The position numbers were made by a program, and so were the translations under genes. DNA of 64,000 nt from Flagellimonas marinaquae (GTDB lineage: Bacteria; Bacteroidota; Bacteroidia; Flavobacteriales; Flavobacteriaceae): positions 434,001 through 498,000 of the forward strand of contig NZ_RZMZ01000007.1 of NCBI RefSeq assembly GCF_003992675.1. The letters run 5' to 3'. Of this stretch, positions 17,873 through 26,947 are shown piece after piece. Numbering within the stretch: position 1 is the stretch's first letter; each line of letters starts with the position of its first letter. The notes beneath the pieces were generated by a model. It saw nothing but the letters and a program-made list of their open reading frames with translations. It ran no database searches and was not told the DNA's origin.

Positions 17873-18609
17873 TATGGTTTAGTTTTGATCCCAGAAACAA
17901 TCAAGTTTTCAACTTGGGTGATCAAGGCTTCGGGATTTCCTGAATTTTCCACAGGTGGATGCACATCAAAGGTAACATGGGAACCCAATCCCATAGGAAA
18001 TTTGCCGTAACGGAGCAGTTTCCATGAATTATTAATGCTGATGGGCACAATTAGGGCGGATGGTGCATTTTTCATCATCACTTTTAAGCCGGTCGTCCGG
18101 AAGGGTTTGGGCACACCGTTTCGGCTTCGGGTGCCTTCAGGAAAAATCACGGCACTGCGGTTATTGGTTTCAATGTACTTGCCCAACTTTTGAAGCTCGG
18201 CAATGGATTGTTTCGGGTCTTTTCTGTTGATCAACGCAGAACCTCCATGGCGAAGGTTATAGGAAACACTTGGGATTCCTTTTCCCAATTCGATTTTGCT
18301 GACAAACTTTGGATGGAACTTGCGCATGTACCAGATAATTGGGGGAATATCGTACATGCTTTGGTGGTTGGTAACAATGATGAGCGGTCTATCCGTTGGG
18401 ATTTCTTGCTTGTTCCTAAAAGTGTATCGGGTTCCCAACACATTGGTACATCGCATAATGAACCAGTTGAGGATGGAGACACTTTTTTTGTGGGCATTAT
18501 ATCCAATCAGGTTGAGACACAGCCATTGCACAGGATGGAAAATGACCAATACCAGACCAAAAAGCAAAAAAAAGATAATGGTCAGCGGATAGGATAGCAG
18601 TTTTGGCAC
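17872..18609 (-). CDS. 1-acyl-sn-glycerol-3-phosphate acyltransferase-like (PlsC family)
   Basis: Membrane-bound acyltransferase of 245 residues. An N-terminal hydrophobic helix precedes the catalytic motif NHQSMYD (HxxxxD), the GGSALINRKD block and the substrate motif FPEGTRSR. It probably transfers an acyl chain to lysophosphatidic acid in phospholipid synthesis; other lyso-acceptors are possible because flavobacteria carry several paralogs. It is the first gene of a two-gene unit with the HD hydrolase, overlapping it by one base. Confidence 0.88.
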   Translation of the reverse strand: MPKLLSYPLTIIFFLLFGLVLVIFHPVQWLCLNLIGYNAHKKSVSILNWFIMRCTNVLGTRYTFRNKQEIPTDRPLIIVTNHQSMYDIPPIIWYMRKFHPKFVSKIELGKGIPSVSYNLRHGGSALINRKDPKQSIAELQKLGKYIETNNRSAVIFPEGTRSRNGVPKPFRTTGLKVMMKNAPSALIVPISINNSWKLLRYGKFPMGLGSHVTFDVHPPVENSGNPEALITQVENLIVSGIKTKP

Positions 18610-18635
18610 ACTTAAAAATTTATAGGTTGCGTAAA

Positions 18636-18662
18636 AATAAAAAAACCACCCGTTAAGGTGGC
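18636..18662 (-). terminator. Terminator after the bacilliredoxin gene
   Basis: Read on the minus strand: GCCACC, loop TTAACG, GGTGG, then a run of seven T. Confidence 0.75.
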
Positions 18663-18687
18663 TATTTGTTATACGATTTGCCCGATG

Positions 18688-19098
18688 TTAGCAATGCTCG
18701 TTATAGGCTTCCATCAGGTTTTCCGCAATAAGCTCGGCAGGTCTGCCCTCAATGTGGTGTCTTTCGATCATGTGCACCAACTCCCCGTCTTTGAACAAGG
18801 CCATGCTTGGTGATGATGGAGGAAAGGGAACCATATGATTTCTTGCTGTTTGTACAGCTTCCATATCAACACCTGCAAAAACAGTAACCAGATTGTCGGG
18901 TGTTTTGCTGTTTTGGAGGCTCAATTTGGCTGCAGGACGGGCATTGGCTGCCGCACAGCCACAAACCGAATTTACTACGACCAATGTGGTGCCGCTCTTT
19001 TTTAAAGCATTTTCAACGGCTTCGCTTGTATGTAGTTCTTCAAACCCGGCTCCGGCCAAGTCTTCGCGCATAGGTTTTACCAATTCTTCTGGATACAT
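18688..19098 (-). CDS. Bacilliredoxin, BrxA/BrxB family (YphP/YqiW)
   Basis: Small thioredoxin-like protein of 136 residues. The CGC active site (SVCGCAAANARPA, Cys46 and Cys48) is diagnostic of bacilliredoxins, which remove bacillithiol from oxidised protein thiols. A C-terminal Cys is also present, as usual. The start at MYPEELVKPM fits the family; a longer frame from 19185 would run through a -7 promoter element at 19121-19128 and adds 29 unrelated residues. Divergent from the TerB/DnaJ gene. Confidence 0.9.
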   Translation of the reverse strand: MYPEELVKPMREDLAGAGFEELHTSEAVENALKKSGTTLVVVNSVCGCAAANARPAAKLSLQNSKTPDNLVTVFAGVDMEAVQTARNHMVPFPPSSPSMALFKDGELVHMIERHHIEGRPAELIAENLMEAYNEHC

Positions 19099-19120
19099 AG
19101 ACTTCGATTTAATTAGGATA

Positions 19121-19128
19121 CAAAGATA
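19121..19128 (-). promoter_or_regulatory. -7 element for the bacilliredoxin gene
   Basis: TATCTTTG on the minus strand, 22 bases before the chosen ATG. Supports the short start. Confidence 0.55.
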
Positions 19129-19174
19129 AGGGATCGTTTGGTTTTTTTCATCACCCTTAACATTGCATAAAGCT

Positions 19175-19202
19175 TTGTTTGTCAATCAAACCCCTATCTT
19201 TG
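19175..19202 (+). promoter_or_regulatory. Promoter of the TerB/DnaJ gene
   Basis: TTG at 19175-19177, 17-base spacer, TATCTTTG at 19195-19202. This fits the flavobacterial consensus TTG-N17-23-TAnnTTTG and ends 18 bases before the ATG. Confidence 0.7.
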
Positions 19203-19220
19203 CCCTTTAAATTTTGATGC

Positions 19221-19958
19221 ATGATCAAGTGGATAGCCGCCTTTATCGGTTATTTTATGTTTAGGTTTCCCGGAGCTGTTTTGGGATTTATCGTAGGAAC
19301 ATTCTTGGACAATTTAGGCGGTTCAAGCAGTAGGTCGGGTTCCATTTTTGAGAATGTGACGCGGCAATCGGTTTCCCCGGCCGATTTTGAGCTGAACCTG
19401 CTTTCTTTGTGTTCCATCATTATTAAGGCCGATGGACAGGTGAACCAGCGGGAGCTCGATTATGTGCGCCAATATTTTTTGAGCACCTACGGTAAGGAAA
19501 GGGCAAACGCCATTTTCAGGACGTTTAACGAGGTCATTAAAAAACGGGAGATATCTACCCAACGAATTTGTAATTTTATGGTGCAGCGTACCCGTTACGA
19601 AGTACGGTTGCAGATGTTGCACTTTCTGTTTGGAATTGCGCAGTCAGATGGACAGGTAAGCAAGGGCGAAGTGGAAAAGCTCCGTGAAATTTCCGGCTAC
19701 TTTCGGTTGAGCCAACACGATTTTGAAAGTATCATGGCCATGTTCATCAAATCGGCTGATACGGCGTACAAAATTCTGGAAATCGAGAAGACCGCCACGG
19801 ACGAAGAAGTCAAGAAGGCATACCGAACCATGGCCAAAAAGTACCATCCGGATAGGGTGGTGACAGAGAACGAAGCTATACGAAAGGGAGCGGAGGAAAA
19901 GTTCAAGGAAGTGCAAAAGGCTTACGAAACCATACAAAAAGAAAGAGGTATTTCTTAA
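19221..19958 (+). CDS. TerB-like plus DnaJ-domain membrane-anchored protein (DjlA-like)
   Basis: A 245-residue co-chaperone-like protein. An N-terminal hydrophobic segment (MIKWIAAFIGYFMFRFPGAV) anchors it. The TerB-like helical domain (about 50-165) contains two acidic repeats, KADGQVNQRELDYV and QSDGQVSKGEVEKL. A C-terminal J domain (about 180-245) has the essential HPD in KKYHPDRV. The order TM-TerB-J matches DjlA, which stimulates DnaK. Ten bases separate it from the next gene, so co-transcription is likely. Confidence 0.85.
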   Translation: MIKWIAAFIGYFMFRFPGAVLGFIVGTFLDNLGGSSSRSGSIFENVTRQSVSPADFELNLLSLCSIIIKADGQVNQRELDYVRQYFLSTYGKERANAIFRTFNEVIKKREISTQRICNFMVQRTRYEVRLQMLHFLFGIAQSDGQVSKGEVEKLREISGYFRLSQHDFESIMAMFIKSADTAYKILEIEKTATDEEVKKAYRTMAKKYHPDRVVTENEAIRKGAEEKFKEVQKAYETIQKERGIS

Positions 19959-19968
19959 CCGATAAACT

Positions 19969-20553
19969 ATGCAAGAGTTTTTATTTTATATCCAGCTTGG
20001 GCTGGACCATGTGCTGGATTTTGGCGCTTATGATCATATTTTGTTTTTATCAGCCTTGGCCGTACCCTTTACCTTTAGACATTGGAAACGGGTGCTCATA
20101 TTGGCTACTATTTTTACCATAACACATTGTCTCTCCTTGGCTTTGTCGGTTTATGAAGTCGCTACCGTTGACGTAAGTCTGATAGAATTTTTGATTCCTG
20201 TAACCATACTCCTTACGGCCCTGTTCAATTTTGCCTATGTGTACAAGGAAGCACTTGACGTTGGACTCTTCCTGCACGCATTGGCCACGGCTTTCTTTGG
20301 GTTGATCCATGGTTTCGGATTTTCCAATTACTTTAAAATGTTAATGGCCGAAGAAGAGGACAAGATAACTCCGCTTTTAGGTTTTGCAACCGGAATCGAG
20401 CTGTCCCAGATCACCATTATATTGGTGGTTCTGGCCATCGCCTATGTGGTTCTGGACCTATTAAAGGTAAAGCGGTCCATTTTTATCGCAGTTGCCTCAA
20501 TTTTGATCATTGCCATTACAATACCCTTGCTCATTGCTACGTTCCCCAAGTAG
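19969..20553 (+). CDS. HupE/UreJ-family membrane protein
   Basis: A 194-residue polytopic protein with about six helices. Conserved polar spots GAYDHILFL, ITHCLSLAL and GLIHGFGFS are the metal-associated histidine motifs of HupE/UreJ_2 proteins. Family members are linked to nickel or cobalt uptake, yet this subfamily occurs in genomes without hydrogenase or urease, and none is seen here. The transported ion is unproven. Confidence 0.75.
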   Translation: MQEFLFYIQLGLDHVLDFGAYDHILFLSALAVPFTFRHWKRVLILATIFTITHCLSLALSVYEVATVDVSLIEFLIPVTILLTALFNFAYVYKEALDVGLFLHALATAFFGLIHGFGFSNYFKMLMAEEEDKITPLLGFATGIELSQITIILVVLAIAYVVLDLLKVKRSIFIAVASILIIAITIPLLIATFPK

Positions 20554-20606
20554 GAACCTTCGTTAAATTTTATCGAATAAGGTTGTGAGGGTCTTGCAAA
20601 GCGGGT

Positions 20607-20622
20607 ATATTTAATTAAATAT
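20607..20622. promoter_or_regulatory. 16-bp perfect palindrome upstream of dCMP deaminase
   Basis: ATATTTAATTAAATAT is fully self-complementary and ends 17 bases before the ATG at 20639. It could be an operator, or chance in an AT-rich leader. Confidence 0.35.
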
Positions 20623-20638
20623 CAGCGTTTTTGGATTT

Positions 20639-21076
20639 ATGAAGGCGAGCAAACAAGAAAAATACGATAAAGCCTACTTGCGGATGGCCCAAGAGTGGGG
20701 AAAACTATCGTATTGCAAAAGAAGGCAGGTCGGAGCCATTATCGTAAAGGATAGGATGATTATTTCCGATGGCTACAATGGGACTCCCACTGGTTTTGAA
20801 AACCATTGCGAGGATGATGAAGGGTACACCAAGTGGTATGTGCTCCACGCCGAGGCCAATGCCATCCTTAAGGTAGCCTCCTCCACACAATCCTGTGAAG
20901 GGGCGACTTTGTACATTACCCTATCCCCCTGCAGGGAATGCAGTAAGCTTGTTCACCAAGCTGGCATAAAACGTGTGGTATACCAGAAAGCGTACAAAGA
21001 CGACTCTGGACTGAAGTTTCTGGAAAGAGCGGGAGTGGAGATTGTACACATGCCCGTTTTGGAAGAAATGGTTTAA
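20639..21076 (+). CDS. dCMP deaminase / ComEB-like cytidine deaminase family
   Basis: Zinc-dependent deaminase of 145 residues. Zinc ligands are the HAEANAI motif and SPCRECSK (PCxxC). The extra segment with NGTPTGFENHCED is typical of deoxycytidylate deaminases, which make dUMP for thymidylate synthesis. It is 15 bases upstream of the protease gene, so the two probably share a transcript. Confidence 0.88.
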   Translation: MKASKQEKYDKAYLRMAQEWGKLSYCKRRQVGAIIVKDRMIISDGYNGTPTGFENHCEDDEGYTKWYVLHAEANAILKVASSTQSCEGATLYITLSPCRECSKLVHQAGIKRVVYQKAYKDDSGLKFLERAGVEIVHMPVLEEMV

Positions 21077-21091
21077 AACCATAATTGCTAT

Positions 21092-22720
21092 ATGAAAAAG
21101 ATCAAAGGATATATTTGGCCTACCTTACTTGCTCTAGCGGTGGCCCTCGGCATATTTGTTGGAGGAAAGCTCCATTTTAATGATTCACCGGAGAAACTCT
21201 TCTCCACCAATTCCAAAAAGGATAAACTCAATAGGCTTATCGACTACATCGACTATGAGTATGTGGACGATGTGGATACCGATAGCATTGTGGATGTGAC
21301 CGTAAACAATATTTTGGGCAAGCTCGATCCGCACTCCGTATACATTCCCAAAGATGAAATGAAGGATGTTGCCGAGAGCATGAAAGGAGATTTTGCTGGA
21401 ATAGGAGTGAGTTTTTACATGTACCGCGACACCATTACAGTAATCAGGACCATTAAAAACGGCCCTAGCTATATAGGAGGCATCAAACCTGGTGACCGTA
21501 TCCTTATGGCAGACAAGGATACCTTATTTGGCCGTAGGATAGCCAACGACGATGTGGTTTCCACCTTAAAGGGTAAAATCGGCACTAAGGTGAAGCTAAA
21601 GGTATACCGAAAAAGTGAAGACACCATATTGGAAGTACCCGTGGTTCGGGATAGGGTTCCCATTCGCAGTGTGGATGCTTATTATATGCTCACCAAGGAC
21701 ATGGGCTACATCAAGATCAACCGTTTCGCCGAGTCCACTTTTGATGAGTTCAAGGACGCACTTAGAAAATTAAAGCTACGGGGCGCTGAAAAGCTGACCC
21801 TGGACCTTCGGGATAACCCTGGCGGATACTTGGGCATTGCAGAGAAATTGGCCGATGAGTTTTTGGGGGAGGACAAATTGATTTTGTTCACCAAAAACAA
21901 AAAGGGTAGAATCAACAAAGCCTACGCTACCAAAAAAGGCGATTTTGAGGATAAACCGGTTTACGTGCTAATCAATGAACGTTCCGCATCTGCCAGTGAA
22001 ATTATTGCAGGAGCCTTGCAGGACAATGACATTGGGACCATTGTAGGACGCCGTTCCTTTGGGAAGGGACTGGTTCAACGTGAAATGGACCTGGGCGATG
22101 GTTCGGCTGTACGTCTTACCGTTTCCCGGTACTATACCCCAACTGGGCGTTCCATCCAAAAATCCTATAAGGATGGCAATTACGATTATTACCATAGGTT
22201 CATGGAACGGTACGAAAGCGGGGAACTGCTTTCTGCGGACAGCATTAAAGTAGCCGATTCCTTAAAGTTTGTCACCCCAAAAGGCAAGGTGGTCTATGGT
22301 GGTGGAGGAATCATTCCCGACGTTTTTGTACCCATTGGAAGCAATCAGGAGGAAGCTATTGAGAGCATGGATGAGACCTATCAATTCTTTGCCAGGTTTG
22401 TTTTTGAGCATTTGGAAGAGGATAGGACACGATACGATGGATATACCCAAAACGAGTTTTTGGATGAGTTCCGTGTTGATGACATCCTTTTTGATAATTT
22501 CATCCAATTTGTACTGGACCGCAAGATAAAATTGGACTTCTACGCCTACGAGGACAAGATAAAGGCCTATCTAAAGGCCAATATTGCGGAACAGTTGTTC
22601 TCGCCCAACTTATCCGCGCAGATCAAAGGAGATTATGACAGCATGTTGAAACGGGTAAAGGAACTGGACAAGGCCGATATCGAAGCATCACAACTTGGTG
22701 CTGTGGAAATGAAACCTTAA
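21092..22720 (+). CDS. C-terminal processing peptidase (S41A, Ctp/Prc)
   Basis: Periplasmic serine protease of 542 residues. An N-terminal membrane anchor (WPTLLALAVALGIFVGG) precedes a helical domain, a PDZ domain (about 95-180, with IGGIKPGDRI), and the S41 core. The nucleophile lies in RSASASEI and the general-base lysine in RRSFGKGLVQ; both are intact. A C-terminal helical extension of about 130 residues is usual in Bacteroidota. It degrades or trims periplasmic proteins from their C-termini. Confidence 0.9.
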   Translation: MKKIKGYIWPTLLALAVALGIFVGGKLHFNDSPEKLFSTNSKKDKLNRLIDYIDYEYVDDVDTDSIVDVTVNNILGKLDPHSVYIPKDEMKDVAESMKGDFAGIGVSFYMYRDTITVIRTIKNGPSYIGGIKPGDRILMADKDTLFGRRIANDDVVSTLKGKIGTKVKLKVYRKSEDTILEVPVVRDRVPIRSVDAYYMLTKDMGYIKINRFAESTFDEFKDALRKLKLRGAEKLTLDLRDNPGGYLGIAEKLADEFLGEDKLILFTKNKKGRINKAYATKKGDFEDKPVYVLINERSASASEIIAGALQDNDIGTIVGRRSFGKGLVQREMDLGDGSAVRLTVSRYYTPTGRSIQKSYKDGNYDYYHRFMERYESGELLSADSIKVADSLKFVTPKGKVVYGGGGIIPDVFVPIGSNQEEAIESMDETYQFFARFVFEHLEEDRTRYDGYTQNEFLDEFRVDDILFDNFIQFVLDRKIKLDFYAYEDKIKAYLKANIAEQLFSPNLSAQIKGDYDSMLKRVKELDKADIEASQLGAVEMKP

Positions 22721-22721
22721 T

Positions 22722-22922
22722 TCAATCCTTAAGCTTCTTGTCGATTTTTTTGGAAGTCATAAAAATCAACATCAACACAATGGCGCACAAGGAGGCGAAA
22801 ATACCTATCAACGCAATGGTGCTGTCCCCTTGAAATGGTTGTTCAAAATCGACCAGGGTGACATTGAAGGCAATGAGCGCCAAAGCAAGTACGATTAAAA
22901 TTACGGCAAAGGTCTTGTTCAT
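22722..22922 (-). CDS. Small two-helix membrane protein, unknown
   Basis: A 66-residue protein with two predicted membrane helices (about 5-23 and 36-55) and a basic tail SKKIDKKLKD. It follows the MarC gene by ten bases on the same strand and ends two bases from the convergent protease stop. No family recognised; such short proteins are common beside MarC in Flavobacteriia, which is an impression rather than a search result. Confidence 0.6.
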   Translation of the reverse strand: MNKTFAVILIVLALALIAFNVTLVDFEQPFQGDSTIALIGIFASLCAIVLMLIFMTSKKIDKKLKD

Positions 22923-22932
22923 AGCAATGATT

Positions 22933-23517
22933 TTAAGCAGCGTGCGACAGTAACTCGTTTACATTAGTTGCAAACAGTTTTACGGCGATGGCCATAAGGA
23001 TAACACCAAATACCTTGCGAATAATGTTGAGACCGTTCTTGCCCAAAATCCGTTCGATCTTGGCGCTGGATTTAAGCACGATGTATACAAAGATAACGTT
23101 TATAATAATGGCCACAATAATGTTCTCCACGTGATATTCTGCCCGTAAAGAGAGAATGGACGTTAAGGTACCCGCGCCGGCAATCAAGGGAAAGGCAATG
23201 GGAACAATGGAAGCTGTCTCGGGCTCGTCATCCCGATACAGGGAAATGCCCAAAATCATTTCAATGGCCAGGAAAAAGATGATAAAAGCCCCTGCCACGG
23301 CAAAGGAGTTGACATCTATACCTATCAACTTTAGAATACTTTCACCAACAAAAAGGAAGGCAATCATAATACAAGTGGCTACAATAGAGGCCTTTTCGGA
23401 CTGCACATGCCCCACTTTACGGCGAAGTGACAGAATTATGGGGATACTGCCCAAGATATCTATCACAGCAAACAAAATCATTCCAGCAGTCGCTATTTCC
23501 TTAACGTTAAAATTCAT
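22933..23517 (-). CDS. MarC-family integral membrane protein
   Basis: About 194 residues and six predicted helices. Family signs: LFAVIDILGSIPIILSL near the N-terminus, AFIIFFLAIEMILGI, and IAFPLIAGAGTLTSILSL, the MarC signature. Function is unsettled in all species. The start MNFNVKEI fits family length; a frame from 23571 adds 18 unrelated residues in the divergent promoter region. Confidence 0.85.
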   Translation of the reverse strand: MNFNVKEIATAGMILFAVIDILGSIPIILSLRRKVGHVQSEKASIVATCIMIAFLFVGESILKLIGIDVNSFAVAGAFIIFFLAIEMILGISLYRDDEPETASIVPIAFPLIAGAGTLTSILSLRAEYHVENIIVAIIINVIFVYIVLKSSAKIERILGKNGLNIIRKVFGVILMAIAVKLFATNVNELLSHAA

Positions 23518-23610
23518 GGCGTCATTTTTTTCGGACGGCAAATTTACGGGTAAAAAATACTTTTGGATCACATAAAATGTTTAGAAATCATCAATTTTTT
23601 GGTTTTGGAT

Positions 23611-23618
23611 TACCTTTG
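23611..23618 (+). promoter_or_regulatory. -7 element for the DUF3109 gene
   Basis: TACCTTTG, 21 bases before ATG 23640. Confidence 0.55.
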
Positions 23619-23639
23619 CCCAAAAAGTAAGGGCAAGCT

Positions 23640-24212
23640 ATGTTCCAGATTGGAAAAACCATTGTATCCGAAGAGATTTTGGAAAACGATTTTGTATGCA
23701 ATCTCACCGCATGCAAGGGAGCCTGTTGCGTGGGAGGCGAATACGGGGCACCATTGGAAGACGACGAGACCGATAAGTTGGTGGATATCTACCAAAAGGT
23801 GAAACCGTTTCTACGTCCCGAAGGTATTGCTGCCATTGAAGAGCAGGGAGCTTTTATAAAGGGTGAGGATGGTGAATGGGAAACCCCATTGGTGGACAAT
23901 AACGAATGCGCGTATGCAATTTTTTCTGACCAGGGAGTGGCCAAATGTGGTCTTGAGGCTGCTTACGAAGCGGGAGCTACCAAGTGGAAGAAACCTATCT
24001 CATGCTATTTATATCCGGTTCGCACACGTGAGTATAGCGAATTTACCGCAGTGAACTATCACAAATGGGAAATATGCGACCCTGCCTGTACCCTGGGAGC
24101 TGAACTAAAAGTGCCGATATACAAATTTGTGAAGGACGCCCTCATCAAAAAGTTTGGTAAAAAATGGTACAGCGAATTGGAAGAAGTTGCCGCTGAAAAT
24201 GCTAGATCGTAG
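23640..24212 (+). CDS. DUF3109 cysteine-rich protein
   Basis: A 190-residue protein with the DUF3109 pattern: CNLTACKGACCVGGEYGAPL near residue 20, then several Cys (NECAYAIF, VAKCGLEAAYE, ISCYLYPVR, ICDPACTLG). These can bind a metal, as in the related YkgJ zinc/iron-chelating family. Function is unknown. It overlaps the stop of the convergent sensor kinase gene by 11 bases. Confidence 0.85.
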   Translation: MFQIGKTIVSEEILENDFVCNLTACKGACCVGGEYGAPLEDDETDKLVDIYQKVKPFLRPEGIAAIEEQGAFIKGEDGEWETPLVDNNECAYAIFSDQGVAKCGLEAAYEAGATKWKKPISCYLYPVRTREYSEFTAVNYHKWEICDPACTLGAELKVPIYKFVKDALIKKFGKKWYSELEEVAAENARS

Positions 24213-26172
24213 GGATGTCCAATACCACTTTGGTGCCTTTGGGGTCCCCGTTTTCATCGAACAGGTCCAAAATATCCACATCGAATTTATTCTGGTAGTC
24301 CTTGGCAAAATTGGCCAAGCGTTCCTTGGTAATCCGAATGCCCAGCGATTTTCGTTTTAAAACGCGATTTTCCTTGTTTACTTCGGCCATGGTGCGACCT
24401 ATGCCATTGTCCACAATCTCGATGGAAACATGGCCTCTGTCTTTGTGCTTCACGTTAATTTGAATCTTTTTTTCACCTTCTTTGGGAGAAAGCCCGTGCC
24501 ATAGAGAGTTCTCCAAAAACGGTTGCAAGGTCAGCGATGGAATTTTGATGTTGTCGACATTGATATCTTCCTCTACTTCAATTTTAAAATCAATTTCATT
24601 GGAAAATCTGATGTTTTCGATGTTCATGTAAAGTTCCATGGTTTCCAGTTCCTCCGATAAAGTGATTTCCTTCTGTGAGGAGGCTTCAAGAATCTTCCGA
24701 ACGAGCTTGGAAAACTTATTTAGGTAGTGAACCGCATTTTTCTGTTCGTTGTTGATGATGTAGAGTTTGATGGAATTCAAAGAGTTGAACAAAAAGTGGG
24801 GATTCATTTGGCTACGGAGCATTTGCTGCTCCAAGGTGAGTACCCTTTTTTCGTTTTTGCTCTGGTATTGGCGGTAAAGGATGTAAAGGATGGACGAAAT
24901 CAGCCCTACGATCAAGGCACTGACTAGGAGAGTGGTCTGGTTTTTTTTAAGCCTCAGCCGTACAATTTCGTTTTCTTTGGCCAGAACCGCGATTTGGTTG
25001 TTCTTTTTCTCGTTCTCGTACCGAACGATGATGTCGTTCATATACCGCAGGTTGGTGGCACTGGAAATTTGTTTATCGTACTTATTGGCCTTTTTATAAA
25101 ATTCATAAGCTTGTTTGTAATCGCCCCTTGTCTTTTCCAGATCGGACATTTTTTCATAGGCATAGACGATATTACTTGGAATATTGCGATTTTGGGCCAT
25201 TTGTAAGCCTTCTTGAATATGATATTCCGCGTCTTCATAATTCTCCAATTTGGTAAGGGCCCATCCGGTATTGATATAGACCAATGAGGTAATGGAAAAA
25301 TCCCCAATTTTCTTGGCTTCATCCTGTAAGGGCTCCAGCAGTACCAGCGCCAGATAGGGCATGTCCTGCTTTAAGTAGATTTGGGCCAAGCTGTTTTTAC
25401 AGATGACCCGACCTATGTCCGAATCGATTTCCTCATTGTATGCCAGTGATTTCCTGTAGTTTTCCAGCGCGCCCTCTAAATCGCCCTTTTCTTCCAAACA
25501 GTGTCCTATGTTCTGGTGATTGATGGCGAGTCCCAACTTGTTGTTCAGCTCTTCTTCCAATTTAAGGGCCCTTTTAAACTGCATAATGGCCAAATCGTAC
25601 TGCTCCAAGGTTTGGTACAGGTTTCCGATTCCGTTTAGGGCAACATTGATGCTCCTTTTGATATGGTTTGATGGATCTTCCACTTGCTCTGCCAGTTCCA
25701 GGGCCTGTTGGTTATAGTCCAAAGCAGTTTTTATAGCGTCTGTTCTCCTGTAGACCACACCAAGCATATTCAGGCTAAAAATCTTAAAATCGGTACTGTT
25801 GCCCTTCTCGGCAGCCTCAAGAGCTTGCTCGTGGAGATTCACTGACTTTTCGTATTGGGAAATGTTGCGGTACTTCATCCCCAATAAATTGAGGGCGTAC
25901 GACTGGCCCACGGGATAGTCGTTCTCAGCACTTAAATGGGCAAAATAGCGTAATAGGGAGGTATCCCTTTTTTCCTCATAAAGCTCCCTGTCCAATACTT
26001 CATAGGTTTTGGGCTGCAGTTGCACGAGGGTTTCGGCTTTTTCCTTAAAGGCTTGGGGGATTTCCTGGGCCCAAACACCCACCAAAGTAAAACAGGCAAA
26101 CAATAACGCCAAGGTAACCGACCTTTTTGCTCGATGCAGGTTTTCGACGGGATGGAACTTTGATATGGGCAC
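24202..26172 (-). CDS. TPR-containing sensor histidine kinase, LytS/YehU type
   Basis: A 656-residue sensor. A Sec-type signal or anchor near residues 18-36 precedes about 330 residues of tetratricopeptide repeats, presumably periplasmic. A single membrane helix (LLVSALIVGLISSILYILY) and a coiled linker lead to a His_kinase (PF06580) domain with MNPHFLFNSLNSIKLY, His near residue 460, and an ATPase domain with LTLQPFLENSLWHGL and DNGIGR. The start is GTG 13 bases after the stop of the response regulator gene; no ATG gives the signal segment. It should phosphorylate the adjacent LytTR regulator. Confidence 0.88.
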   Translation of the reverse strand: MPISKFHPVENLHRAKRSVTLALLFACFTLVGVWAQEIPQAFKEKAETLVQLQPKTYEVLDRELYEEKRDTSLLRYFAHLSAENDYPVGQSYALNLLGMKYRNISQYEKSVNLHEQALEAAEKGNSTDFKIFSLNMLGVVYRRTDAIKTALDYNQQALELAEQVEDPSNHIKRSINVALNGIGNLYQTLEQYDLAIMQFKRALKLEEELNNKLGLAINHQNIGHCLEEKGDLEGALENYRKSLAYNEEIDSDIGRVICKNSLAQIYLKQDMPYLALVLLEPLQDEAKKIGDFSITSLVYINTGWALTKLENYEDAEYHIQEGLQMAQNRNIPSNIVYAYEKMSDLEKTRGDYKQAYEFYKKANKYDKQISSATNLRYMNDIIVRYENEKKNNQIAVLAKENEIVRLRLKKNQTTLLVSALIVGLISSILYILYRQYQSKNEKRVLTLEQQMLRSQMNPHFLFNSLNSIKLYIINNEQKNAVHYLNKFSKLVRKILEASSQKEITLSEELETMELYMNIENIRFSNEIDFKIEVEEDINVDNIKIPSLTLQPFLENSLWHGLSPKEGEKKIQINVKHKDRGHVSIEIVDNGIGRTMAEVNKENRVLKRKSLGIRITKERLANFAKDYQNKFDVDILDLFDENGDPKGTKVVLDIPTI

Positions 26173-26185
26173 GGCAAAACTGGTA

Positions 26186-26920
26186 TTAGAGCATATCCAA
26201 AAAGTCGGACTTTTTTTGACGGGACACAGGGATTTTATGGTTGGATTCCAAAACTACGTAGCCGTCCGTTTTTAGGAACTCCTTTATCTTGTTCAGGTTG
26301 ATGATATAAGAATTATGGATTCTGAAAAAGCAGTTTTCTGGCAGGATTGAATTAACCTCCTTTAATTTTTTGGTAAGAAGTATCTTTTGCCCATCGGCCA
26401 AAAAAATAGTACTGTAGTTACCGTCCGATTCGGCATATAGAATATCGTCGCTGTGAAGAAAAACCAATTTGCCGTCCGTGTTGATAGTGATTTTTTTACT
26501 CTGTGATTCCGAGTTGAAATTGAGCAGGATTTTCTCCAGACGCTCTACGGTCAGGTTCTTTGTATTATACTTTTTGATCTTGGCAAGAGTTACCTCGAGA
26601 TCATCCGAATCGATGGGTTTAAGGAGGTAGTCTATGGCCTCGTTTTTTAGGGCCTGCAAGGCATACTGGTTGTAGGCTGTGGTAATGACCACGGGGAAAT
26701 CCTTGTTCTTTAGATTTTTGATAAACTGAAAACCGTCCATGGAAGGCATTTCAATATCGAGGAACAGACAATCGGGAGTGTTCTGTTCCAGATAGTTCAA
26801 GGCTTCGCGGGCATCTGTGAAGGATGCAATAATATCCACCTCATCGCTCAAATTGGTCAGCTCCCAACTCAAACTCTGAAGGGCTTTGATTTCATCATCA
26901 ACGATTACGGCTTCTATCAT
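26186..26920 (-). CDS. LytTR-family response regulator
   Basis: A 244-residue regulator. The receiver domain has acidic VDDE at 7-10, the phospho-acceptor Asp55 in LFLDIEMPSMDG, Thr in VVITTAY and Lys in YLLKPI. A C-terminal LytTR DNA-binding domain (about 140-244) includes YAESDGNYS and FFRIHNSYIINL. LytTR proteins bind two 9-bp direct repeats about one or two turns apart. It is transcribed first, before its kinase. The CATCCGTCA repeats at 10.6 and 12.5 kb have this geometry, but a link is only a suggestion. Confidence 0.9.
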   Translation of the reverse strand: MIEAVIVDDEIKALQSLSWELTNLSDEVDIIASFTDAREALNYLEQNTPDCLFLDIEMPSMDGFQFIKNLKNKDFPVVITTAYNQYALQALKNEAIDYLLKPIDSDDLEVTLAKIKKYNTKNLTVERLEKILLNFNSESQSKKITINTDGKLVFLHSDDILYAESDGNYSTIFLADGQKILLTKKLKEVNSILPENCFFRIHNSYIINLNKIKEFLKTDGYVVLESNHKIPVSRQKKSDFLDML

Positions 26921-26939
26921 ATAACTATATACCTAATTT

Positions 26940-26947
26940 CAAATTTA
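26940..26947 (-). promoter_or_regulatory. -7 element for the two-component operon
   Basis: TAAATTTG on the minus strand, 19 bases before the ATG of the response regulator. Confidence 0.45.

Noticed and set aside
19099..19185. N-terminal extension of the bacilliredoxin
   Set aside because: It spans a -7 promoter element and has no counterpart in the family.
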